In this document: positions 13,053 through 22,286 of the stretch, one piece after another | Position numbering within the stretch: the first letter of the stretch is position 1 | Layout: the number at the start of each line of letters is the position of its first letter | From: Daucus carota subsp. sativus | Lineage: Eukaryota > Streptophyta > Magnoliopsida > Apiales > Apiaceae | NCBI RefSeq assembly: GCF_001625215.2 | Contig: NC_030382.2 | Location: forward strand, 47,829,364 to 47,893,363 | Length of the DNA stretch: 64,000 bases | Reading direction: 5' to 3' | The notes under the pieces: model-generated | What the model saw: the letters and a program-made list of their open reading frames with translations, nothing else | Told to the model about the DNA's origin: nothing | The model's database searches: none | Translations under genes and position numbers: made by a program

Positions 13053-16000
13053 GGGTGGGGTGTGGGGGGGGGGGGTGGTCTAGTTTCACAAAGAATATTC
13101 GTACTTTAATTTACAATAAATAAGAAGAATAAAGAATGTATTTTATTAATGAACATATTTTATTTACAAAACCTAATTCTGTTTGTAATTGAAGCATCCA
13201 TATATAAATTTTTATTCTATATTTGAATATTATAAATAAATATCTTTTATTAATATGTAATCTCAACCGTCTATCAAATAACAATAATCTAACGGTTCAT
13301 ATTTGTTTTGCGGTAGTATACCAAACAATCAAATTATCCTTATTACGCTTATTATATATAATGATATAATTAGAATTATGTAATAATATAATATGGCTTT
13401 AAATTTAGATGTTAAAGACCATATATATATATAATATTACATTTCTTATATAATTGTATTTATATTTGTTTTATAGATTCAATTGATTCATGATTCTATT
13501 ATGTTGTATTACTCTTTACATAAAATGAGAGTATTATATGTGGAAATGTACAACGTTACCACAGATAGAAGCACAAAATGTGATTGTACCATTGACTAAA
13601 TCCAATTGTATAGTGGTACCGTAGAGAATATCCTTTTTGATTATAACTTGCTTTAGCTTTCTTAGAATCAATTAATTATGGGTCCGCTCTCTGCAGTACA
13701 ACTTTTGCAGACACACTACAAAGAGCTGGAGTAAAGGCCGAGTCAATTTTGTATGAAGGAAAAACTCATACAGATTTGTTTCTGCAGGTGACTGTTGCTG
13801 TCTTTGTTCATTCCATGTAGTGTACTTCGTATAAATTAAGTTTAGATTACTAAAATCTCACTGTGCTTAAACCAAACTTTATATCCACGTAGAGTAGTTT
13901 GATTTCCATGTGCGCCTCGTGCTACTTAATGCTAATCAGATGACCATTAAGTTTACAACATTAAATGCTACACACACACACACTTCTACACACACACACA
14001 CACACACACATAATAGCAAGTTGGTCTTTCAGTTCATGCATTCTCTTGGATATTATTTGTGAGTAACAACTTTTTTACATAATCAATACAGTTTGAAAGT
14101 TATTCGTAAATAGAGGGATATCGTATGTGGTACCAGTTTATTAATGACTTCTATCAATGGTACCATCACATTTGTTGCCTTTAGTGGTAACCCTATATAT
14201 TTGGTTTTTCACATGTAATGCCCTTATGTTAAGTTAAAAGACCGTAAAACAAATCGCATATTTGAAATCTTTGTAAAAAAACATGAAATAAACTTATAAA
14301 TCATGTAAATCGGAGACAAAATTAGTGAGATATAATTGATCATAGTTTGAACATGAAGTTTGAAAATATCTCACTCATTTTAACTCAGTTTACATGATCC
14401 AAAGCTCTATTTCGAGTATTTTTCAAAAAGACTTCAAAAATATAATTTGCTTTATGGTATTAAATCAATTCTATTACGTTTTACATAACATGAGAGGTGG
14501 AAAATCAAATGTACAGGGTTAACACGTACCACTAGCAATTGTATAGTGGTACCATAAAGAATATTCCTAAAGTATATAAGCATTATGAGTTGTGGAAGTC
14601 AGAAACTAAGCAACATCAGTATTGATTATTGGTTAGTGTAAAATCCTGTGATTTTATTTATTTATTTAAATATTTCTATTTAATTAGTATTGTTATTATG
14701 AGTTAGATTTTAGATTTAAATTGTTTGTATTTATATAATTAGATATTAGCATTAATTGGAAGCTTCTAGAATTTATTTTGTGTTGGTTATTTGAATAATA
14801 AAATAGAGAGAATTCTTTATTAATGGAAAGAAGCGTAGAAATATTATCGAAAATCGTAATCTTCTTGAGAAAACCTTATATTTAGAAATTGGTTTATGAG
14901 GTGTAGAAAATTGTGACCCAAGTTTGGAACTTCCTATTTACGATTAGGTTTTATGTGCTATATAAGAACCCCTTTAGAATCCGAATAAGTCGTACAGCAA
15001 TTTACGTGGACGGGCTTTGTTCGTGTTATTAATTTCGGATTTTAAGTGTCGACTTTGAGGTAAGTACCTTTTGACTTACTTTTATTTTCGAAAGGCTATT
15101 TTGATTTCGCAAATTTCTGATTTTTGTATAAGATGTAAGAATAAGAATTTTGTTTCGAAGTTTATAAGATATAAGATATGAGAATCTTTGAAGACCCAGT
15201 CTCTACGTTTTGAACCCGTTCGTAATTTACGCTATAGTTCCGGAACTAGCCTTAGATACCCTTAGTAGGCGCACAAGTGTGCAACTTTAGATACCTGCTA
15301 AGGGCGCGTGATTATTGAACTTTAGATCCCGGTCACTGGGTAAGTGTGGCAAAAGAATAAGAATAAGATCCCGGTCACTGGGTAAGTGTGGCCGTAGAGC
15401 AAGACTGTGGTATTTATAAGATTTTTATTTCTATTCTGTTTTAAATTTTGTTTGCTTTTAAAATATAAACTGTGGGTTGGATTTGCTTTTGCAAGTGTTT
15501 CAAAAATTATTATTGTTTTGAGGAACAATATTTTATAAAAACACCCACTGATTTCGAGATTAATTGTTAGTCAACTTGTTACTTGCTGGGCTGTGTAGCT
15601 CATCCGATTTTCTATATTTCAGGTTCTATCATTTGGAATAATTTTGAGAATTAGATCGAGGACTTTTGAATTTTATGCTTCGTGATTATTTGCATTAGTG
15701 AATAAAGATTTAGTGTTTATTTAGAATAATTTGATGAGTTTATCAGATATTGGTTTTGGATTTTTGGAGCTGCGTCTCTAAGTTTATGACTTTTGATTAT
15801 TGGGTTTGACCGCTGCTTTGACTTATATATTATTTGAGGATTTTGATTTAAGTAATTGTATTACTTATGTTGTGAAATTAGTTTTTAATATTCCGAAAAT
15901 TCGGGATGTTTCAGTTGGTATCAGAGCGAGGTTGTCCTTCGGAGTGTGTTAGGTATGGGACTAGCTCATTCCCTAGGGTGCGATCCGTGGACCGAGGTTT

Positions 16001-19000
16001 AAGTTTGACTTGTCTATGTTTAATGAGTTTTTAGTTATGTGTCATAATTTTGAGATAGGCTTTGGAGAATCTGGGGACCAAATTCTTTTTAAGGGGGGTA
16101 GAATGTAAAATCCTGTGATTTTATTTATTTATTTAAATATTTCTATTTAATTAGTATTGTTATTATGAGTTAGATTTTAGATTTAAATTGTTTGTATTTA
16201 TGTAATTAGATATTAGCATTAATTGGAAGCTTCTAGAATTTATTTTGTGTTAGTTATTTGAATAATAAAATAGAGAGAATTCTTTATTAATGGAAAGAAG
16301 CGTAGAAATATTATCGAAAATCGTAATCTTCTTGAGAAAACCTTATATTTAGAAATTGGTTTATGAGGTGTAGAAAATTGTGACCCAAGTTTGGAACTTC
16401 CTATTTACGATTAGGTTTTATGTGCTATATAAGAACCCCTTTAGAATCCGAATAAGTCGTACAGCAATTTACGTGGACGGGCTTTGTTCGTGTTATTAAT
16501 TTCGGATTTTAAGTGTCGACTTTGAGGTAAGTACCTTTTGACTTACTTTTATTTTCGAAAGGCTATTTTGATTTCGCAAATTTCTGATTTTTGTATAAGA
16601 TGTAAGAATAAGAATTTTGTTTCGAAGTTTATAAGATATAAGATATGAGAATCTTTGAAGACCCAGTCTCTACGTTTTGAACCCGTTCGTAATTTACGCT
16701 ATAGTTCCGGAACTAGCCTTAGATACCCTTAGTAGGCGCACAAGTGTGCAACTTTAGATACCTGCTAAGGGCGCGTGATTATTGAACTTTAGATCCCGGT
16801 CACTGGGTAAGTGTGGCAAAAGAATAAGAATAAGATCCCGGTCACTGGGTAAGTGTGGCCGTAGAGCAAGACTGTGGTATTTATAAGATTTTTATTTCTA
16901 TTCTGTTTTAAATTTTGTTTGCTTTTAAAATATAAACTGTGGGTTGGATTTGCTTTTGCAAGTGTTTCAAAAATTATTATTGTTTTGAGGAACAATATTT
17001 TATAAAAACACCCACTGATTTCGAGATTAATTGTTAGTCAACTTGTTACTTGCTGGGCTGTGTAGCTCATCCGATTTTCTATATTTCAGGTTCTATCATT
17101 TGGAATAATTTTGAGAATTAGATCGAGGACTTTTGAATTTTATGCTTCGTGATTATTTGCATTAGTGAATAAAGATTTAGTGTTTATTTAGAATAATTTG
17201 ATGAGTTTATCAGATATTGGTTTTGGATTTTTGGAGCTGCGTCTCTAAGTTTATGACTTTTGATTATTGGGTTTGACCGCTGCTTTGACTTATATATTAT
17301 TTGAGGATTTTGATTTAAGTAATTGTATTACTTATGTTGTGAAATTAGTTTTTAATATTCCGAAAATTCGGGATGTTTCAGTTGGTATCAGAGCGAGGTT
17401 GTCCTTCGGAGTGTGTTAGGTATGGGACTAGCTCATTCCCTAGGGTGCGATCCGTGGACCGAGGTTTAAGTTTGACTTGTCTATGTTTAATGAGTTTTTA
17501 GTTATGTGTCATAATTTTGAGATAGGCTTTGGAGAATCTGGGGACCAAATTCTTTTTAAGGGGGGTAGAATGTAAAATCCTGTGATTTTATTTATTTATT
17601 TAAATATTTCTATTTAATTAGTATTGTTATTATGAGTTAGATTTTAGATTTAAATTGTTTGTATTTATGTAATTAGATATTAGCATTAATTGGAAGCTTC
17701 TAGAATTTATTTTGTGTTAGTTATTTGAATAATAAAATAGAGAGAATTCTTTATTAATGGAAAGAAGCGTAGAAATATTATCGAAAATCGTAATCTTCTT
17801 GAGAAAACCTTATATTTAGAAATTGGTTTATGAGGTGTAGAAAATTGTGACCCAAGTTTGGAACTTCCTATTTACGATTAGGTTTTATGTGCTATATAAG
17901 AACCCCTTTAGAATCCGAATAAGTCGTACAACAATTTACGTGGACGGGCTTTGTTCGTGTTATTAATTTCGGATTTTAAGTGTCGACTTTGAGGTAAGTA
18001 CCTTTTGACTTACTTTTATTTTCGAAAGGCTATTTTGATTTCGCAAATTTCTGATTTTTGTATAAGATGTAAGAATAAGAATTTTGTTTCGAAGTTTATA
18101 GGATATAAGATATGAGAATCTTTGAAGACCCAGTCTCTACGTTTTGAACCCGTTCGTAATTTACGCTATAGTTCCGGAACTAGCCTTAGATACCCTTAGT
18201 AGGCGCACAAGTGTGCAACTTTAGATACCTGCTAAGGGCGCGTGATTATTGAACTTTAGATCCCGGTCACTGGGTAAGTGTGGCAAAAGAATAAGAATAA
18301 GATCTCGGTCACTGGGTAAGTGTGGCCGTAGAGCAAGACTGTGGTATTTATAAGATTTTTATTTCTATTCTGTTTTAAATTTTGTTTGCTTTTAAAATAT
18401 AAACTGTGGGTTGGATTTGCTTTTGCAAGTGTTTCAAAAATTATTATTGTTTTGAGGAACAATGTTTTATAAAAACACCCACTGATTTCGAGATTAATTG
18501 TTAGTCAACTTGTTACTTGCTGGGCTGTGTAGCTCATCCGATTTTCTATATTTCAGGTTCTATCATTTGGAATAATTTTGAGAATTAGATCGAGGACTTT
18601 TGAATTTTATGCTTCGTGATTATTTGCATTAGTGAATAAAGATTTAGTGTTTATTTAGAATAATTTGATGAGTTTATCAGATATTGGTTTTGGATTTTTG
18701 GAGCTGCGTCTCTAAGTTTATGACTTTTGATTATTGGGTTTGACCGCTGCTTTGACTTATATATTATTTGAGGATTTTGATTTAAGTAATTGTATTATTT
18801 ATGTTGTGAAATTAGTTTTTAATATTCCGAAAATTCGGGATGTTTCAGTTAGAGTGTTCCTTTTCTTTTGGTCTTTTCTTGATGAATCATTATATTTTTA
18901 CGTTGCGTTCTTGGGGATATTTCTTAATATGTAAATGTTAGATGATGTTCCAACGTGGATGGTACTAACACAATTATGCTGCAGGATCCAATGAGAGGCG

Positions 19001-19146
19001 GTGCCGATGAGATGTTTGATGATTTGGTGCGTAGGATTCATGCTGGAGATGCAGAAGCCTTAGCCAAACATGCAGCTGCACCTCCACGTAGACGTCTTGT
19101 GCCTGAATTTATGTTAAAGTTAGCTCGCAGAGTCAGCCCTTTTTAA
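7623..19146 (+). CDS. ICME: Isoprenylcysteine alpha-carbonyl methylesterase (11 exons)
   Basis: Exons: 7623-8029, 9393-9469, 9628-9697, 9821-9901, 10263-10337, 11218-11319, 11415-11552, 11910-11975, 12085-12228, 13697-13787 and 18985-19146; 470 residues, or 451 from the second ATG at 7680, which has the better context (AAAATGGCG). The product matches Arabidopsis ICME along its whole conserved length. It removes the methyl ester from carboxy-methylated prenylcysteine on farnesylated proteins and so tunes ABA signalling; known ICMEs sit in ER/Golgi membranes. An alpha/beta-hydrolase core is visible: VTGGAWIIG oxyanion loop, nucleophile motif GQSAGAH (Ser278), HGTAD with Asp379, and GKTHTD with His411. 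A hydrophobic segment ([20 protein letters not shown]) precedes the core. Intron 10 is about 5.2 kb because of a tandem LTR element. The terminus KLARRVSPF is family-typical. Confidence 0.95.
12465..12727. mobile_element. Decayed Stowaway-like MITE in ICME intron 9
   Basis: The left end CTCCATCCATCTCAGAATAA and the inverted right end (CCAAAATAATAGTTTCGTTT on the complement) pair imperfectly, with the shared core AATAATAG. The size is typical of the Stowaway copies elsewhere in the window. Confidence 0.5.
12778..12800 (-). mobile_element. Helitron 3'-end remnant in ICME intron 9
   Basis: The complement reads GAAGCGCGGGTTAGTTAACTAG followed by host T: a decayed version of the hairpin-plus-CTAG terminus seen intact at 30459. 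The region to about 13540 is AT-rich and probably Helitron-derived, but no 5' end is visible. Confidence 0.4.
13018..13078. repeat. Compound microsatellite (AT)n-(GT)n-G-rich
   Basis: Alternating TA, then GT repeats, then an impure poly-G run, all inside ICME intron 9. Confidence 0.85.
13541..13632. mobile_element. Terminal fragment of the 14115-14567 inverted-repeat family
   Basis: Ends AATTGTATAGTGGTACCGTA then GAGAATATCC, matching the right terminus of the element at 14115-14567 (AATTGTATAGTGGTACCATA then AAGAATATTCC). The matching left end was not found, so this copy is broken or rearranged. It lies directly before the ICME exon 10 acceptor region. Confidence 0.5.
13970..14011. repeat. 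(CA)n microsatellite
   Basis: Interrupted CA repeat in ICME intron 10, two runs separated by a short TTCTA segment. Confidence 0.9.
14115..14567. mobile_element. Long-inverted-repeat element (453 bp), MULE-like
   Basis: The left arm begins GGGATATCGTATGTGGTACC; the complement of the right arm begins GGAATATTCTTTATGGTACC. The arms stay recognisably complementary for roughly 150 bp each, with GTGGTA, TAACCCT and TTTTCCAC-type blocks in the same order. Long arms and G-rich ends suggest a Mutator-like foldback element. No convincing 9-bp target duplication was seen, so the superfamily is uncertain. Confidence 0.5.
14637..15913 (+). repeat. LTR copy 1 with promoter and poly(A) signals
   Basis: LTR of 1277 bp with terminal TG...CA. 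A TATA box TATATAAG lies at 14959-14966 and a polyadenylation hexamer AATAAA at 15701-15706, consistent with a U3-R-U5 layout having a long R. A short internal duplication (GATCCCGGTCACTGGGTAAG twice, about 15326-15391) is retained in all three LTRs. Confidence 0.85.
16104..17380 (+). repeat. LTR copy 2 (shared middle LTR)
   Basis: Near-identical to copy 1 at an offset of 1467 bp. It acts as 3' LTR of the first unit and 5' LTR of the second. It is followed directly by the TGGTATCAGAGC primer site. Confidence 0.88.
17571..18847 (+). repeat. LTR copy 3
   Basis: Third LTR. It carries several private substitutions relative to copies 1 and 2 (for example TACAACAATT for TACAGCAATT near 17930, and AACAATGTTT for AACAATATTT near 18460). 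It is followed by the target duplication GTTAG and not by a primer site, so it is the outer 3' LTR. Confidence 0.88.
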
Positions 19147-20178
19147 ACTCACTATTTTTTTTCTACACTTTGTAAGTATCACATCAAAAAGAATACACAT
19201 GTCTGAAAACAAATCCGATTATAATGAATCATTCTTTTTAGCTGTTCTGTTTCTTGTCCATAGTGTTTGCAAGCATAGAAGACACCTTGATTATTATATT
19301 TAATTTTATTTAGTAAAAAGAAGAAGATACCTTGATTACTGCCATTTTTTGGAATCCAGTGTAATTTTAATCTTTGTGCCTACTTAAATTTGAATTATTT
19401 GTTGGCGTTAAATAGTATAGTATGTTCTACATGGTTTATTAACTTTATTTGAAGCAGTTAAGTTATGTGCCTGCTTCGTACGTTAAACTCGGTTTTTTAT
19501 GTTTTGCTACAATAAAATATACTCCTTAAAAGATTATTACTGTATATTTCATAAACAGCCTCTCTCAATTATTTCTAGACAAATAAAAATGTATGAACTA
19601 TTAAACTATTCTTGTGAAACTGAAGAGAAAAGTACCGTTCAATTCATAATCAGAGCAGCTTTTGGATAAATACTTGTGATCCAAAAAATAATAATAATAA
19701 TTTGATTTATCGAATCATACTAAAAATATGTACAATATAAATCTCAATCTACACTTTCAAGAGCCCCCAACTCATAATTTCCTATAATTATATTCATGAA
19801 AAATAAATGAAAATAATTAAAATAATAGAGAAATTTTAGATGAAAATTTATAAGTAACGAGTACAAGATGAGATAGAACATGTCTTTTCAAATTTCGAGT
19901 TTCATCTCTCTTACAGAGAATAAGAAATGAAATTAAAAAATCAATAAAATTTATAAATAATTATTCATCATATAATTTAAATTTTATTTCATTTTTCAAA
20001 TTTATTCATCTAAACCAAACATAACATAAACGTCTATCTTATATATTATTTAAAAATTAAATTGAATATATAATCAAATTTTAATAAATAATCAAAATAT
20101 ATATAGCAGAAGTCAGAGCAGTCGGCAGTACATGTGAAGCAAGTTGCGGTGAATAAAACGTTATTGCTTTTAAGAGAA
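19147..20178. other. ICME-PPR spacer
   Basis: AT-rich sequence holding the ICME 3' UTR and the short promoter/5' UTR of the PPR gene. No ORF with recognisable content and no clear transposon ends were seen. Confidence 0.6.
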
Positions 20179-22083
20179 ATGGAATCCATTTCCAAGGCCT
20201 GTAAGAAGCTCATGTTTTTCCCGCCATATCAACTAATTAAAAAACATGTTTATTCAATGCAATCTTCTTCATCTTTGCTTAATGAATTCACCGCCTACTG
20301 TCACCAAAGAGACCTTCCCAGAGCCATGAATATCTTATCAATTATGCACACACACAATATATATGCAGATTCTGTCACCTACTCCGAGCTCATCAAATGT
20401 TGCATCTCCCGAGGCGCTATTCGTGAAGCTAAAATTGTCCACAATCATGTTTTCTCAAATGGGTACAGACCCATGACATTTCTTATCAATGTTTTTGTCA
20501 GTATGTATGTCAAGTTTAATCTTCTGGATGATGCACAAAAACTGTTTGATCAAATGCCTGAAAGAAATGTGGTATCGTGGACGACAATGATTGCGGCTTT
20601 TACTAATGTTAGGGATTATGACAAGGCTATTGGGTTTTTGATTTTAATGCTTAGGGATGGGGTTAGGCCTAATAGTTATACTTTTTCTAGTGTTTTGAGG
20701 GCATGTTGTAAGTTGTCAGAACTTAGACAAATTCATTGTGGTATAGTTAAGTATGGGTTGGAGTCTGATGTGTTTGTGAGAAGTGCTTTGGTTGATATAT
20801 ATTCGAAATGGGGTGATCTGGTGAATGCTGAGCGGGTTTTTTCTGAAATGCCTACGGGAGATCTCGTTGTTTGGAACTCTATCATTGGTGCGTTTGCTCA
20901 GAATAATGAGGGAGATGAAGCTTTGAGTCTTTTTAAGAAAATGAAAAGATGTGGTTTTTCAGCTGATCAAGCAACTCTAACTAGTACTCTGAGAGCCTGC
21001 ACAGGATTGGCGTTATTGGAACTTGGACAACAAATCCATGTTCATGTACTAAAGTTTAATCAAGATTTAACTCTTAATAATGCACTTATGGATATGTATT
21101 GCAAATGCGGCAATTTGGAAGATGCACAACGTGCTTTTAGTCGGATGTTAAATAAGGATGTTATCTCGTGGAGTACCATGATCATGGGTTTAGCACAAAA
21201 TGGGTTTAGTCAGAAGGCTCTGGAAATGTTTGAAGCAATGAAAAAGGCGGGTATTCGACCAAACTATGTCACAATTCTTGGTGTTCTATTTGCTTGTAGC
21301 CATGCTGGACTTGTAGACAAAGGGTTGTACTACTTTAATTCAATGCAAAAACTTTTTGGTATTGAACCTGGAAGAGAGCATTATGGTTGTGTCATTGATC
21401 TTCTTGGAAGAGCTGGAAAGCTTGATGAGGCCATTAAGATGATCCATGACATGAAATCAGAACCTGATGCGGTTACATGGAGAGCGTTGCTTGGCTCATG
21501 CAGGGTTCACCAAAACATTGATCATGCAGTTTATGCTGCCAAACAAATTCTGGCCTTGGATCCTGATGATGCAGGAACCTACATACTTTTATCCAATCTT
21601 TATGCAAAGTCTCAGATGTGGGAAGATGTTGCAAAAGTGAGGAAGATAATGAGAGACAAAGGAGTCATGAAGGAACCGGGATGTAGCTGGATTGAAGTGA
21701 ATAAAAAAGTACATGCTTTCGTTTTAGGAGACAATTCAAATCCACAACTAGATGAAGTGATTAGAGAATTAAATAAGCTAATCCTTAGATTAAAGCAAGT
21801 GGGTTATGTTCCAGATACAAATTTTGTTTTACATGATCTTGAAGGGGAACAAATGGAAGACTCTCTCCTTTATCACAGTGAAAAGCTGGCAATCATGTTT
21901 GGCATGATGTACTCAGTAAAGGGGAAGGCTATCAGGATTAGAAAAAATCTCAGGATATGTGGGGATTGCCATGTTTTTACAAAACTTTTGTCCAAGATTG
22001 AGGATTGTTACATTGTTATCAGGGACCCAATTCGTTACCATCATTTCCGAGATGGAATTTGTTCATGTGAGGATTTCTGGTAG
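20179..22083 (+). CDS. REME1: DYW-class PPR protein, REME1-like organelle RNA editing factor
   Basis: Intronless, 634 residues from the first in-frame ATG at 20179. An open frame extends upstream to a GTG at 20134, but a nuclear gene would start at MESISKACKKLM. Tandem PLS-type PPR repeats (for example KLFDQMPERNVVSWTTMIAA, MDMYCKCGNLEDAQRAFSRM) are followed by E and E+ motifs and a DYW deaminase-like domain. The zinc/catalytic signature is visible: HSEKLA (His566, Glu568), CGDCH (Cys594, Cys597) and HHFRDGICSC near the end. The final tripeptide is DFW rather than DYW. Similarity runs full length to Arabidopsis At2g03880/REME1, needed for C-to-U editing of mitochondrial nad2 and other transcripts; orthology is inferred. 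The N-terminus is compatible with an organelle transit peptide. Confidence 0.92.
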   Translation: MESISKACKKLMFFPPYQLIKKHVYSMQSSSSLLNEFTAYCHQRDLPRAMNILSIMHTHNIYADSVTYSELIKCCISRGAIREAKIVHNHVFSNGYRPMTFLINVFVSMYVKFNLLDDAQKLFDQMPERNVVSWTTMIAAFTNVRDYDKAIGFLILMLRDGVRPNSYTFSSVLRACCKLSELRQIHCGIVKYGLESDVFVRSALVDIYSKWGDLVNAERVFSEMPTGDLVVWNSIIGAFAQNNEGDEALSLFKKMKRCGFSADQATLTSTLRACTGLALLELGQQIHVHVLKFNQDLTLNNALMDMYCKCGNLEDAQRAFSRMLNKDVISWSTMIMGLAQNGFSQKALEMFEAMKKAGIRPNYVTILGVLFACSHAGLVDKGLYYFNSMQKLFGIEPGREHYGCVIDLLGRAGKLDEAIKMIHDMKSEPDAVTWRALLGSCRVHQNIDHAVYAAKQILALDPDDAGTYILLSNLYAKSQMWEDVAKVRKIMRDKGVMKEPGCSWIEVNKKVHAFVLGDNSNPQLDEVIRELNKLILRLKQVGYVPDTNFVLHDLEGEQMEDSLLYHSEKLAIMFGMMYSVKGKAIRIRKNLRICGDCHVFTKLLSKIEDCYIVIRDPIRYHHFRDGICSCEDFW

Positions 22084-22139
22084 CATCGTATGAGGATCAC
22101 TGGATTTTAACTAACCATACAGATACTAGCACGGGTATC

Positions 22140-22286
22140 ATTGAGGATTATTACATACTTACATCATTATTAGGGACCCCATTCATCACCATCATTTCAG
22201 TGATGAATTTTACTTATGTGAGGAACTGAGGATTTATGGTAGCCTTGGATAAGAATTACCGGATTTTAACTAACCATACAGATACT
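22140..22286 (+). pseudogene. Tandem duplicate of the PPR gene's DYW tail
   Basis: This segment repeats 21997-22127, the last about 29 codons plus 44 bp of 3' UTR, starting 12 bp after the original ends. Shared blocks include ATTGAGGATT, AGGGACCC, ACCATCATTTC, ATGTGAGGA and GGATTTTAACTAACCATACAG. The copy has indels and stops, so it is non-coding and sits in the 3' UTR. Confidence 0.75.

Larger units (their letters stand above)
14632..18852 (+). mobile_element. Tandem LTR retroelement: LTR-int-LTR-int-LTR with 5-bp TSD
   Basis: Three 1277-bp LTRs (14637-15913, 16104-17380, 17571-18847) start TG and end CA, and alternate with two identical-looking 190-bp internal segments (15914-16103, 17381-17570). 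The period is exactly 1467 bp. The whole array is bounded by the 5-bp direct repeat GTTAG (14632-14636 and 18848-18852), so it behaves as one insertion. Each internal segment opens with the plant initiator-Met tRNA primer site TGGTATCAGAGC and closes with the polypurine tract AAGGGGGGTAGAA. No gag or pol is present. The copies differ by only a handful of substitutions by eye (for example CCCGG/CTCGG at 18301-18310), which implies a recent origin. PBS/PPT style suggests a non-autonomous derivative of a Ty3/gypsy element. It sits in ICME intron 10 in sense orientation. Confidence 0.9.

Noticed and set aside
15322..18462. Three identical small minus-strand ORFs (68 codons) spaced 1467 bp apart
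   Set aside because: They are repeats of non-coding LTR sequence read antisense; the composition is low-complexity and no domain is present.
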